From Sphingomonadales bacterium (lineage in GTDB: Bacteria > Pseudomonadota > Alphaproteobacteria > Sphingomonadales > Sphingomonadaceae), in contig JAIXUQ010000084.1 in assembly GCA_027483465.1 (NCBI GenBank), forward strand, positions 62,001-126,000: 64,000 nt of DNA, in the 5' to 3' direction. Shown here in pieces: positions 53,991 through 63,062 of the stretch. The notes under the pieces were generated by a model that was not told the DNA's origin, did no database searches, and saw only the letters and a list, made by a program, of their open reading frames with translations. Position numbers and translations under genes: made by a program. Position 1 is the stretch's first letter. Every line of letters starts with the position of its first letter.

Positions 53991-55528
53991 TCCCCCTCCA
54001 ATCCGGTTTCAGCCGCCAGCCAGCGCGCCGCCGCGGCCGGGCTGCGCTTGTCTGCCGTGCGATCGGCCTGCCAGTTGGCCGCCCGCATCGCCGCCACCGG
54101 GATGCGGCCTTCATAGCGGGCCAGCCGGCGGGCCAGATCAGCGCGGCCCGGCGCCACCACCAGCAGCGCATCATAGGCCGGCAGCGCGCCCCGGTCATCG
54201 GCCAGCAGGAGGATGTCGGCCGTGCTCAAGGCGCCATCGCTGCTGTAGGCGGTGATGACATCGGCGCTGCCATCGCCCAGCGCCGCCATCATCAAGACCG
54301 GCGTATAGGCGCGCATGGCGGCAAAGCGCAGGCCATAGGCGCGCTGCAAGGCCGCCCATTCGGCGCGCGACTGGAATTCCAGATCGGTGGCGAGCCGCAG
54401 GCGCGGGGCGGCGCGGGCCAGATCGCTGATCGTCTTCACCCCCAGCCGCTGCGCCACATCGCGGCGGATGGCCAGCGCATAGGCATTCTCAAACCCCAGC
54501 GACGCCGCGACCGTCACGCCATACCGCGCCTTCAGATCGCGGCGCAGGATGGCCAGCATGGCCGCGCGCGGCACCACATCGCGGCGGCCCAGCGCCTGGG
54601 TCCACAGCGTGCCGCTGTAATCAATGCCGATATCGATGCCGCCGGCCGCCACGCTTTGAAAGGCGATGCCCGATCCCAGGCCGGAGCGCACCTGCACCGG
54701 CTGGCCCTGCCGGCGCAGATCGGCCGCGATCAGTTCGGCCAATATATATTGCTCGGAAAAGGTCTTGGTGCCGATCACCACCGCCGGCGGGCCGCTGGCC
54801 GGGCGGCTGTGCCACCACCAGCCCGCCACACCAGCGGCCAGCAGCGCCAGCACGGCAAGGCCCGCCAGCACCGGGCGTTGCCGACGCCGGGCAATGCCGC
54901 CCTCCACCAGCCCCAGCCCGGCATCGACGATCAGCGCCAGCCCGGCGGCGGCCGCACAGCCCAGCAGCACCTGCCGCCAATCCTGCAATTGCAGCCCGGC
55001 AAAGATCAGATCGCCCAGGCTCTGCTGGCCCACCATGGTGGCCAGCGTGGCGGCACCGATGGTCCACACCGCCGCGGTGCGCAGCCCGCCGAACACCACC
55101 GGCGCGGCCAGCGAAAGCTCGACATGCAGCAGCCGCTGCCACGGGGTCATGCCGATGGCGCGGGCGGCCTCGCGCACCTGATCGGGGATGGCGGCCAGCC
55201 CGCCCGCCCCGCCGCGCAGCAGCGGCAGCAGCGCATAGAGCGCCAGCGCCAACAGCGACGGCAACAGCCCGAGCGAGGGCACCGGCAGGCCGGTGAGATT
55301 GCGCACCAGCACCAGCAGCGGGAAGAACAGCGCCAGCAGCGCCAGCGCCGGCACCGTCTGCACCACGCTGGCCAGCCCCATCACCCAGCGCCTGAGCCAG
55401 GGCCGCGCCGGCATCAGCAGCACCAGCGGGGCGGCCACCAGCACGGCGAGCAGCAGGGCGGCGGCGCTGAGCGCCAGATGCGCCGCCAGCGCGCCGGGCA
55501 GCGCCGCCAGATCGGCCGCGGCGATCAC
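53987..55528 (-). CDS. Glycine betaine/choline-type ABC transporter: fused permease and substrate-binding protein
   Basis: The protein is 513 residues. The N-terminal part (about 1-215) is a BPD-type permease with five or six transmembrane helices and the EAA loop (REAARAIGMTPWQRLLHVELSLAAPVVFGGLRTAAVWTIG). The C-terminal part (about 230-510) is an OpuAC-type binding domain (VIGTKTFSEQYILAELIAADLRRQG, IDIGIDYSGTLWTQAL) tethered outside the membrane. Such permease-binding protein fusions are known in OpuC-like importers of quaternary amines. It overlaps the ATPase gene by four bases. Confidence 0.9.
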   Translation of the reverse strand: MIAAADLAALPGALAAHLALSAAALLLAVLVAAPLVLLMPARPWLRRWVMGLASVVQTVPALALLALFFPLLVLVRNLTGLPVPSLGLLPSLLALALYALLPLLRGGAGGLAAIPDQVREAARAIGMTPWQRLLHVELSLAAPVVFGGLRTAAVWTIGAATLATMVGQQSLGDLIFAGLQLQDWRQVLLGCAAAAGLALIVDAGLGLVEGGIARRRQRPVLAGLAVLALLAAGVAGWWWHSRPASGPPAVVIGTKTFSEQYILAELIAADLRRQGQPVQVRSGLGSGIAFQSVAAGGIDIGIDYSGTLWTQALGRRDVVPRAAMLAILRRDLKARYGVTVAASLGFENAYALAIRRDVAQRLGVKTISDLARAAPRLRLATDLEFQSRAEWAALQRAYGLRFAAMRAYTPVLMMAALGDGSADVITAYSSDGALSTADILLLADDRGALPAYDALLVVAPGRADLARRLARYEGRIPVAAMRAANWQADRTADKRSPAAAARWLAAETGLEGE

Positions 55529-56292
55529 GCCGGCGCCAGGGCGGCAATGGCGCGCGCCTGCGCCAAGGGTGCGGCCAGCAGCGCCTGCACCGCCGGGTGC
55601 GGATTGGCGACCAGCGCCGCCGGCGGCCCGCTGGCGACAATGCGGCCCTGATCCAGCACCAGCATCAGATCGGCGCGCAGCAGCGCATCGGCCAGATCAT
55701 GGGTGACGATCAGCGTGGTGAGCCCCTGCGCCCGGTGCAGCGCGTGCAGCCGATCAGCCAGCGCCTCGCGGGTTTCGGGATCAAGCGCGCCAAAGGGTTC
55801 ATCCAGCAGCAGCAGGCGCGGGGATGCGGCCAGCGCCCGCGCCAGCCCGACCCGGCTGGCCTGCCCGCCCGACAATTCGCCCGGAAAGCGGCTGGCCAGA
55901 TGCGCCGGCAACTCCAGCATCGCCATCAGTTCGACGGCGCGGGCCTGCCGCCGCGCCGGCGGCCAGCCCAGCAGCCAGGGCACGGCGGTGATATTGTCGG
56001 CCACGGTCCAGTGCGGAAACAGGCCGCCGCCCTGCACGGCATGGCCGATGCCGCGCCGCACCGCCACCGCATCCTGCCCGGCAATGGCCTGGCCGGCGAT
56101 GCGAATCACCCCGGCATCAGGCTCCAGCAGGCGGTTGATCAGCTTCAACAGGCTGGTCTTGCCGGCGCCCGATGCCCCCACCAGCGCCACCAGCGCCCCG
56201 GCCGGCACCACAAGATCAATGCCATCCAGCACCGTGCGCCCGCTCAAGGCCAGCCGCAGGCCATCGCATTCCAGAAAGCCCCCGCCGCTCAC
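55525..56292 (-). CDS. ABC transporter ATP-binding protein (betaine-type importer)
   Basis: The protein is 255 residues. Walker A is VGASGAGKTSLLKL (near 38), signature LSGGQASRVGLARAL (near 137), Walker B LLLLDEPFGALDPE, and the H-loop VTHDLADAL. Only GTG 56292 fits as start; the frame runs further upstream into the antisense of lnt without motifs. It lacks the C-terminal CBS domains that sense ionic strength in OpuA/ProV, so it may not be osmotically gated. It is the first gene of the operon ATPase-permease/binding protein-DUF885, divergent from lnt. Confidence 0.9.
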   Translation of the reverse strand: MSGGGFLECDGLRLALSGRTVLDGIDLVVPAGALVALVGASGAGKTSLLKLINRLLEPDAGVIRIAGQAIAGQDAVAVRRGIGHAVQGGGLFPHWTVADNITAVPWLLGWPPARRQARAVELMAMLELPAHLASRFPGELSGGQASRVGLARALAASPRLLLLDEPFGALDPETREALADRLHALHRAQGLTTLIVTHDLADALLRADLMLVLDQGRIVASGPPAALVANPHPAVQALLAAPLAQARAIAALAPA

Positions 56293-56379
56293 GCCCGTTC
56301 TTGTCGCACAAGCCGGGCCGAATGCCAGCCCGCAATTGCCCACTGGCGCAAGTTTCCCGCACAGGCTAACCCAACGCCC

Positions 56380-58095
56380 ATGCCCAACCGTCTGCTGCCG
56401 CTGTTCGCCCTTGGCCTTGGCGCGCTTGCCGCGACCGGCTTTGCCCCGCTTGATCTGTGGCCGGCCACGCTGGCGGCGGTGGCGGGCCTGTTGTGGACCA
56501 TCATGCGCGCGCGCGGCTGGGCCACGGCGCTGCTGTGCGGGCTGGCCTTTGGCTCCGCGCTGTCGCTGGTCTCGCTGAACTGGATCGCGCAAAGCTTTGC
56601 CTATCAGGCCAAGATGCCGGCGGCGTTGGGCTGGGTCACAGTGGCCGGCCTGTCGGTCTTCCTGGCGCTTTATGTGGCGGTGCCGGCGGGCCTTGCCGCG
56701 CTGGCCAGCCGGCCGCTGGCGCGGCTGCTGCTGTTCATCGCGCTGTGGCTGCCGGCCGAATGGCTGCGCGGGCTGCTGCTCACCGGCTTTGCGTGGAATC
56801 CGCTCGGCATCATCTGGCTCACCGCGCCCGGCGTGCAGCAATGGGCCTCGGCGGTGGGCGGGCTCGGCCTGTCGGCGCTGGCGCTGCTGGCGGCCGCTGC
56901 GCTGCTGTGGCTGGCGCTGGGCCCGGCGCTGATCCACCGGCTGGTGGGGGGCGGCATCGCGCTGCTGCTGGTGATCGCCGGCTGGGCCGGGGAAAACCGC
57001 GTGGTGCAGAGCGGCTTTCTGGGCCCGCCGATCGTGGTGGTGCAGCCCGGCATCAGCCAGGACGAACGCTATGACGCGGCCGCCGCCGAACGCCATCTGG
57101 CCACCTATCTGCAGCTCACGCGCGAGGCGCTGAAGCGGGCCGAAGCCACCCAGCAGTCGGAACTGCCCGATGTCAGCATCAAGGATGCCGACCTGAAGAA
57201 CGCGCCCGACATCGATTCGCCGATCCGCCCCAGCACCGGCAAGGTGACCGGGCGGATGGAAAACCAGGTGGCGGCCGGCATCGGCGATCCCAACGTGATT
57301 GCCAGCCTGTCGGGTGACACGATCCGCACCGAAGCCAGCCCGGCGCTGGTGCTGTGGCCGGAAGGCGCCATCGACGATCTGATCGAGCAGGAACCGGCCC
57401 TGCGCGCCCGGCTGGCCGCGGTGCTGCGCCCCGGCGACGTGCTGGTGACGGGCGGCACCGGTGTGAACCCGAAAACGCCGCAAACCCCCTATTCCAACAG
57501 CCTGTTCGCCATCGACAGCCGCGGCCGCATCCTCAGCCGCTATGACAAGGCGCACCTGGTGCCGCTGGGCGAGTATGTGCCGGCGCGCAGCCTGCTGGAG
57601 CCGATGGGCGTCGCCCGGCTGGTGCCCGGCGGCAGCGATTTCGCCGCCGGCCCGGGCGCCCGCACCCTGGTGCTGCCCGGCCGCTTCCTCGGCATGTCGC
57701 CGGTGATCTGCTATGAAATCGCCTTCCCCGGCGCGGTGGTGAACGAGGCTGACCGCCCGGCCTGGATCGCCAATGTCTCCAACGATGCCTGGTTCGGCGC
57801 CTGGGGGCCGCCCCAGCATCTGGCCCAGGCCCGGCTGCGCGCCATCGAGGAAGGCCTGCCGGTGATCCGCGCCACCACCAACGGCATTTCCGCGGTGATT
57901 GATGGCCATGGCCGGCTGATGGGCACCACGCTGGGCAACGGGCCCGAATCGATCGTTTCCACCCTGCCGCCGCCGCTGCAACAGCCGGCCTTCCCGCGCA
58001 TCGGCGCGCTGGCGGCCCTGCTGCTGGCGCTGCTGCTGGCGGTGGCCGGCGTGGTGGTGCAGCGCAGCCCCGGCCTTGCCACCTACGCCGCCTGA
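56380..58095 (+). CDS. lnt: Apolipoprotein N-acyltransferase
   Basis: Lnt adds the third acyl chain to bacterial lipoproteins in the inner membrane. The protein has 571 residues: about eight N-terminal transmembrane segments, then a nitrilase-like domain with Glu in VLWPEGAID (near 326), Lys in RYDKAHLVPLGEYVP (near 389) and Cys in PVICYEIAFPGAV (near 444), and a final anchor helix. A segment of about 70 polar residues (about 250-320) is inserted between the first nitrilase strand (VVVQPGISQDERY) and the catalytic Glu, making the protein longer than E. coli Lnt (512). Confidence 0.93.
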   Translation: MPNRLLPLFALGLGALAATGFAPLDLWPATLAAVAGLLWTIMRARGWATALLCGLAFGSALSLVSLNWIAQSFAYQAKMPAALGWVTVAGLSVFLALYVAVPAGLAALASRPLARLLLFIALWLPAEWLRGLLLTGFAWNPLGIIWLTAPGVQQWASAVGGLGLSALALLAAAALLWLALGPALIHRLVGGGIALLLVIAGWAGENRVVQSGFLGPPIVVVQPGISQDERYDAAAAERHLATYLQLTREALKRAEATQQSELPDVSIKDADLKNAPDIDSPIRPSTGKVTGRMENQVAAGIGDPNVIASLSGDTIRTEASPALVLWPEGAIDDLIEQEPALRARLAAVLRPGDVLVTGGTGVNPKTPQTPYSNSLFAIDSRGRILSRYDKAHLVPLGEYVPARSLLEPMGVARLVPGGSDFAAGPGARTLVLPGRFLGMSPVICYEIAFPGAVVNEADRPAWIANVSNDAWFGAWGPPQHLAQARLRAIEEGLPVIRATTNGISAVIDGHGRLMGTTLGNGPESIVSTLPPPLQQPAFPRIGALAALLLALLLAVAGVVVQRSPGLATYAA

Positions 58096-58197
58096 ATGGC
58101 GCGTGGCAAAGCGGATATAAAGTATTGTTTATGCCCCTTGCGCGGCCATGGGGCGGCGTGTAAGGCGGGCCATCCTTGAACTTGTGACTGGCAGGCC

Positions 58198-59451
58198 ATG
58201 GCTCGCACCCATTTCTTCTTCACCTCCGAAAGCGTTTCCGAAGGCCACCCCGACAAGGTGGCGGACCAGATTTCGGACGCGATTGTCGATCTCTTCCTCG
58301 GCCGCGATCCGGAAGCCCGGGTGGCCTGCGAAACCCTCACCACCACCAACCGCGTGGTGCTGGCCGGCGAAGTGCGCGGCCGCGGCATGATCGATGCCGC
58401 CGGCAACTGGGAAGCCGGCGCGCAGGAGGAAATCCAGCGCATCGTGCGCGAGACGGTGAAGCGCATCGGCTATGAACAGTCGGGCTTCCACTGGCAGAAC
58501 CTCAGCTTTGAAAACCATCTCCACCCGCAGTCCAGCGACATCGCGCAGGGTGTGGACGCCAGCAGCAACAAGGACGAAGGCGCCGGCGACCAGGGCATCA
58601 TGTTTGGCTATGCCACGGATGAAACGCCCGATTTCATGCCGGCCACGCTCTATTATTCGCACCGCATCCTCGCCCGCATGGCGGCCGACCGGCACAGCGG
58701 CGCCGCCCCCTTCCTGGAGCCGGACGCCAAGAGCCAGGTGACCCTGCGCTATGAGAACGAGGTGCCGGTGGCCGCCACCGCCATCGTGGTTTCCACCCAG
58801 CATGCGCCCGATTATTGCAAGCCGTGGGAGAAGGACGGCCAGAGCGGCGGCGATGCGGCCAAATATGCCGAACTGGAATCCTATGTGATGGGCGTGCTGG
58901 CCGATGTGCTGCCGGCCGGCTTCATCACTGCCGACACGGTGATCCACCTCAACCCCACCGGCAAGTTCGAGATCGGCGGCCCCGATGGCGATGCCGGCGT
59001 GACCGGCCGCAAGATCATCGTTGACACCTATGGCGGTGCCGCCCCGCACGGCGGCGGCGCCTTCAGCGGCAAGGACCCGACCAAGGTTGACCGGTCGGCC
59101 GCCTATGTCTGCCGCTATCTGGCCAAGAATATCGTCGCCGCCGGCCTTGCCCGCCGCTGCACCATCCAGCTGTCCTACGCCATCGGCGTGGCGGCGCCGC
59201 TGTCCATCCATGTCGATCTGCACGGCAGCGGTACGGTGGCGGAAAGCGCTGTGGAAGCCGTGCTGGCCGATCCGGCGAAGCTGGGCTTCGCGCTCACCCC
59301 GCGCGGCATCCGCACGCAACTGGGCCTCAACCGCCCGATCTACCAGCGCTCGGCCGCCTATGGCCATTTCGGCCGCACGCCGGATGCCGAAGGCGGCTTC
59401 AGCTGGGAAAAGACCGATCTGGTCGATGCGCTGAAGGCGGCGCTGGCCTGA
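58198..59451 (+). CDS. metK: S-adenosylmethionine synthetase
   Basis: MetK makes SAM from methionine and ATP. The protein is 417 residues with [21 protein letters not shown] at the N-terminus, [15 protein letters not shown] (near 130) and the phosphate loop [19 protein letters not shown] (near 283). It is slightly longer than E. coli MetK (384), mainly through loops around residues 200-235. The 102-base leader (58096-58197) has no recognised riboswitch. It is followed by a hairpin terminator. Confidence 0.96.
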   Translation: MARTHFFFTSESVSEGHPDKVADQISDAIVDLFLGRDPEARVACETLTTTNRVVLAGEVRGRGMIDAAGNWEAGAQEEIQRIVRETVKRIGYEQSGFHWQNLSFENHLHPQSSDIAQGVDASSNKDEGAGDQGIMFGYATDETPDFMPATLYYSHRILARMAADRHSGAAPFLEPDAKSQVTLRYENEVPVAATAIVVSTQHAPDYCKPWEKDGQSGGDAAKYAELESYVMGVLADVLPAGFITADTVIHLNPTGKFEIGGPDGDAGVTGRKIIVDTYGGAAPHGGGAFSGKDPTKVDRSAAYVCRYLAKNIVAAGLARRCTIQLSYAIGVAAPLSIHVDLHGSGTVAESAVEAVLADPAKLGFALTPRGIRTQLGLNRPIYQRSAAYGHFGRTPDAEGGFSWEKTDLVDALKAALA

Positions 59452-59483
59452 GACGCCGGATTGTAGACGCCAGATTGTCAAGG

Positions 59484-59506
59484 AACCCGGCCAGTGTGCC
59501 GGGTTT
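59484..59506 (+). terminator. Intrinsic terminator of metK
   Basis: AACCCGGC (59484-59491) and GCCGGGTT (59498-59505) pair perfectly around a six-base loop, 33 bases after the metK stop, followed by TCGCTTGT. The T-tract is short, so strength is moderate. Confidence 0.65.
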
Positions 59507-59659
59507 CGCTTGTGTAGGACAGGGCGGCAGCCAAGGCGCTGACAAATCAGCACAAAAGCTGCCCGGCACTGCCCGGCCCAGCGTGTCCTTGCGATTCGCC
59601 GGCCGGATCAGCCGCGAAAATGCCAGCCGGATGTGACGGCTTGCCAACCCCCGGTGGCC

Positions 59660-59742
59660 GGTTGGTGGGCGCTGGTGTCACATCGGCGGGCGCCGGTGAC
59701 GGTTGGGTGGGCGCGGGTGACGGCTGGGCGGGCGCGCGTGAC
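59660..59742. repeat. Four tandem ~21-base repeats
   Basis: Units at 59660-59679, 59680-59700, 59701-59721 and 59722-59742 share the pattern GG-TGGG-GGGCGC--GTGAC. The last two differ at only three positions (GGTTGGGTGGGCGCGGGTGAC and GGCTGGGCGGGCGCGCGTGAC). The array begins after the metK terminator and ends five bases before the stop of the minus-strand monooxygenase gene. The rest of the 296-base gap 59452-59747 shows nothing else. Confidence 0.75.
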
Positions 59743-59747
59743 GCTGC

Positions 59748-60038
59748 TCAGGCCACCCCGTCCAGATACTCGATTTCCGGCCGCCCGGCCAGGCAGGCGC
59801 CGATGCCGGGGCCGGCGGCCTTGAAATGGTCGGACGCGCCGTGGGCCTTCAGCGCATCGGCATCGGCATAAAGCTCCAGGACCTTGTAGGTGTTGGCCTC
59901 GGTCTTGGAGCGGGTGAGCTGGTAGCAGATATTGCCCGGCTCATTGGCCCGCACCGCCGCCGACAGGCTGCGGAACACCGCTTCGAATTCCGCCGCCTTG
60001 CCGTCCTGGATGCGGATGGTGGCCACAACGCCGATCAT
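59748..60038 (-). CDS. Antibiotic biosynthesis monooxygenase (ABM/YgiN-like) domain protein
   Basis: A 96-residue single-domain protein with the ferredoxin-like ABM pattern: VVATIRIQDGKAAEFEAVFR, ANEPGNICYQLTRS, YKVLELYADADALKAHGASDHF. Relatives act as quinol monooxygenases or small-molecule oxygenases without cofactor. Start ATG 60038 is preceded by GGGAG; the longer upstream frame lacks family similarity. It is a single gene. Confidence 0.88.
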   Translation of the reverse strand: MIGVVATIRIQDGKAAEFEAVFRSLSAAVRANEPGNICYQLTRSKTEANTYKVLELYADADALKAHGASDHFKAAGPGIGACLAGRPEIEYLDGVA

Positions 60039-60162
60039 GCTGGTCTCCCTTTGGCTGTGTCGCCACGCTGGCCCAGCCCGGCGCCTGCGCCTAGCTGACG
60101 AAATGATGGACGCACCGCGCGATTGGCCATAGCATGGCGCACGTTTTCGGGGGGAAACAGGC

Positions 60163-60927
60163 ATGGCGACACGGGCGGCAACCGGCCACGACTGGCTGGC
60201 AACACAGGCGCGGATCACCGGGGTGATGGCGCTGATCTTCGCGGCTGGTTTCAGCTTTCATCTGGCCATGGGCCGCTCCAGCTTTGCCATGCCGATCACC
60301 TGGCATGTCCACGGGCTGATCTTCTTCGGCTGGGTGGCGCTGAGCCTGCTGCAGGCCGGGCTGGCCGCCAGCGGCCGGCTTGATTGGCACCGCCGGCTGG
60401 GCTGGCTGGGGCTGGTGTGGATCATCGCCATGGTGGGCGCGGGCCTGGCCATCACCGTGGCGGTGGCGCAGGCCGGGCGGACGCCCTTCTTCTTCCGGCC
60501 GCAGTGGTTCATGATGCAGAACCCGCTCACCCTCGTGGCCTTTGCCGCCCTCGCGCTCGGCGCCATCGCCAAGCGGCGGGACACGGATTGGCACCGCCGC
60601 CTGCACCTGTGCGCGCTGGCCACCATCATGGGCCCGGCCTTTGGCCGGCTGCTGCCCTCACCCTTCCTGATCCCGTGGGCGATGGAGATCACCAGCCTGC
60701 CCGGCCTCGCCTTCCCGCTGTATCTGGCGGTGCGCGAATGGCGCGCCGGCGCCGGCTGGCACCCGGCCTGGACCATCGGCCTCACCGCCCTCCCCTTGGC
60801 GCTCGCCGCCGGCTGGCTGCTCGCCGCCACCCCGCTCGGCACCAGCCTCTATACGGCCGCGGTGGCCGGCACGCCGGGCGCGGAAGTGCCGGGTGACCGC
60901 TATCCCCCACCACCGCCGGGGATGTGA
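60163..60927 (+). CDS. Multi-pass membrane protein with paired WHRRL motifs
   Basis: The protein is 254 residues with six or seven predicted transmembrane helices. Two conserved loops, [12 protein letters not shown] (near 73) and [11 protein letters not shown] (near 145), place histidines at equivalent points, and further His lie at HLAMG and WHVHG. This suggests an internally duplicated, possibly haem- or quinone-binding integral protein. The family resembles uncharacterised DUF2306-like proteins but I do not recognise it with certainty. It ends 41 bases before the KAP NTPase gene. Confidence 0.75.
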   Translation: MATRAATGHDWLATQARITGVMALIFAAGFSFHLAMGRSSFAMPITWHVHGLIFFGWVALSLLQAGLAASGRLDWHRRLGWLGLVWIIAMVGAGLAITVAVAQAGRTPFFFRPQWFMMQNPLTLVAFAALALGAIAKRRDTDWHRRLHLCALATIMGPAFGRLLPSPFLIPWAMEITSLPGLAFPLYLAVREWRAGAGWHPAWTIGLTALPLALAAGWLLAATPLGTSLYTAAVAGTPGAEVPGDRYPPPPPGM

Positions 60928-60968
60928 GTGTATAGCACTGCATTTTTATTGGCTGTATACTGAAAAGT

Positions 60969-63062
60969 ATGGCGTCACTAATTTCTACCCCGATGAAGCT
61001 TAACGCCCAGATTGAAAACGGATTTGGGCCAATTTCTGACAATCTTGGGATGCTTCTGTCTGTGGCAGTTCGCTTCGCCAAGCCGGACGGCCGTGAACTC
61101 GTCGTTGACATTGAAGCCTTGGTTTTTGCGCTATTAACGATGAGGGGTGTCGGATCAGTCAGCAACGCCTGTGACTGGATCAGGGCATGGGCCGGCGGAC
61201 AAAGCTATCGATTTGCTGAACGTAAGCCGCCAGACACAAGTAACCTCGAGACAACATTGTCTCGAAGTGTGCTGTTAGAGGTCTTGCCCCGGGCGGCTGA
61301 GATTCGCGACAAGACCATGGCAGGCAAGACGGAGCGATTGAGCTTGCGGCACCTGTTATATGCACTCGCCGAGTGTTCTCCGTCTTCATGGCCGCGACTG
61401 GAAAATGGAAAGCGCCCTTCGTCTGAAAGCTTGGCAGCGTTACGGAAGCAAGTCCGTACATATGTAGCTAGGAACCCAGCCAAGATTGGAGAAGACAGTG
61501 CCGCTTGGCTAGCGTTGCAGGATCGGCAGTCCGACGCGGACGAAGTGCCCAAATCGGAGGCGACACCGCTGCTGTCCGACAATCCATCAGCCGAAGATCA
61601 ACTTGGCCGGCGGCCGATGGTGCAGGCGCTGGCGATCCGGCTGAAACGATTGCAGGCGGAGGAAGCGGCATCGCCCGAACCGGCAGCGGTGATGGTGCAT
61701 CTGCACGGTGCATGGGGATCGGGCAAATCCAGCATGGTCAAGCTGCTGCGGAAAGAGTTGGAAAGCGGTCCGCGCCCCTGGTTGGTGGTGGACTTCAACG
61801 CATGGCGCAACGCAAGGGTCGACCCGCCGTGGTGGAACATGCTTCAGGCTCTCAAAACTGCCCTGCTGAAGGACGCTTGGCCTCGGGGTGCCGCATATCC
61901 AGCACCGCCTTTGGCGCATTGGTTTTGGCTCAAAGGTGAGTTCGCCATTTGGCGGCTTAAGCAAGACGCAAATGCCTTCGCGGTGGCCTTGGTTGCCCTG
62001 TTTTGCTTCGGTGCTTTATGGACGTTTGCATCGACGGCGGATTCTTCAAGTAGCACATTTCCCCAATCTGCCAAGGAATGGATAGGCATAATCGGTTCAA
62101 TTTTTTCAGGCATTTACGCTCTACGCGTCTTCTTGATCGGTGGTAAGCCAACGGCAGAAGCATTTGATGCGTTGAAAACAGATGCATTCAAACCATTCAT
62201 CGCGATGTTTGAAAAACTGGTCGACCTTTCTGGAAAGCCGATAATCATCGTGCTCGACGATCTTGATCGCTGCAGCGCCAATGTTGTCACCAATTTGCTC
62301 GAAGGTGTTCAGACGCTCTTCCGCGGTGCGCCCGTGGTGTTTCTGGTGGTGGCTGACCGGCGCTGGATCACCACGAGTTTCGGCAAGCGCTTTGCCGATT
62401 TTCAGGAGGCTGGAGGCGATGCGGCGCGCCCTGTCGGCGACCTGTTCCTCGACAAGATGTTCCAGTTGAGCGTGGGCGTCCCGCAGATTCTGCCCGAGAC
62501 GCAGACTCTCTATCTCAACCATTTGCTGGGGGTTGAGGCCGAAACGGGGCAACAGGCCGAACCAATGGCGCCACTGCCGCCCAGCCTGTCGCTCGACGAT
62601 GTGCCCAGGATCATGGAGGCCACACCCGCCGCGCTGCGCCCGCAGCGCCGCGCCGAACTGGCGGTGCGCTTTGCTGACCAGCGGACTGACCGGGTGACGC
62701 AGCACCGGTTGAGCAAATGGGGGCCGTTCATCGAACCCAATCCGCGCGCCATGAAGCGGCTGGTCAACGCGGTGGGCATGGCGCAGAGCCGCGCTGTGCT
62801 GGAGGGGCGCGCGGTCAGCTTTGACACCATTGCATTGTGGACGATGCTGGAACTGCGCTGGCCGCGTGCCGCCGAGGCGATCAGGGCAGACCCGGCATTG
62901 ATCGAGGCCAAGAAGGCCAGCACCGACGCGGCGTTGACAGAAGCCCGGCGTGATCCGGCGTTTGCCGCCCTTTCAGGCAAGCTCAACCGGCCTGATCTGG
63001 CTGACCTGTTCGGCCGCGAACGGCCGGACCTGTTTGCCGAAGCCTTTGACGATCCCGCCTAA
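60969..63062 (+). CDS. KAP-family P-loop NTPase with Clp-N-like N-terminal domain
   Basis: The protein is 697 residues. Residues about 15-165 show two repeats like a Clp N-domain (LLSVAVRFA..VVDIEALVFALL and LEVLPRAAEIRD..RLSLRHLLYALAEC). A KAP NTPase follows: Walker A HGAWGSGKSSMVKLL (near 245), then an insertion holding two transmembrane helices (AFAVALVALFCFGALWTF, near 335; IIGSIFSGIYALRVFLIG, near 375), and Walker B PIIIVLDDLDRC (near 427). Membrane helices inside the NTPase are the KAP hallmark (Kidins220, PifA). An AT-rich promoter-like stretch (TGTATACT, 60952-60959) precedes it. Parts are much lower in GC than the neighbours, suggesting transfer. It overlaps the convergent HD gene by four bases. 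Confidence 0.85.
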   Translation: MASLISTPMKLNAQIENGFGPISDNLGMLLSVAVRFAKPDGRELVVDIEALVFALLTMRGVGSVSNACDWIRAWAGGQSYRFAERKPPDTSNLETTLSRSVLLEVLPRAAEIRDKTMAGKTERLSLRHLLYALAECSPSSWPRLENGKRPSSESLAALRKQVRTYVARNPAKIGEDSAAWLALQDRQSDADEVPKSEATPLLSDNPSAEDQLGRRPMVQALAIRLKRLQAEEAASPEPAAVMVHLHGAWGSGKSSMVKLLRKELESGPRPWLVVDFNAWRNARVDPPWWNMLQALKTALLKDAWPRGAAYPAPPLAHWFWLKGEFAIWRLKQDANAFAVALVALFCFGALWTFASTADSSSSTFPQSAKEWIGIIGSIFSGIYALRVFLIGGKPTAEAFDALKTDAFKPFIAMFEKLVDLSGKPIIIVLDDLDRCSANVVTNLLEGVQTLFRGAPVVFLVVADRRWITTSFGKRFADFQEAGGDAARPVGDLFLDKMFQLSVGVPQILPETQTLYLNHLLGVEAETGQQAEPMAPLPPSLSLDDVPRIMEATPAALRPQRRAELAVRFADQRTDRVTQHRLSKWGPFIEPNPRAMKRLVNAVGMAQSRAVLEGRAVSFDTIALWTMLELRWPRAAEAIRADPALIEAKKASTDAALTEARRDPAFAALSGKLNRPDLADLFGRERPDLFAEAFDDPA

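Noticed and set aside
58096-58197. Possible SAM-responsive riboswitch before metK
   Set aside because: The 102-base leader shows no recognisable SAM-II, SAM/SAH or SAM-V core by eye; a covariance-model search would be needed to change this.
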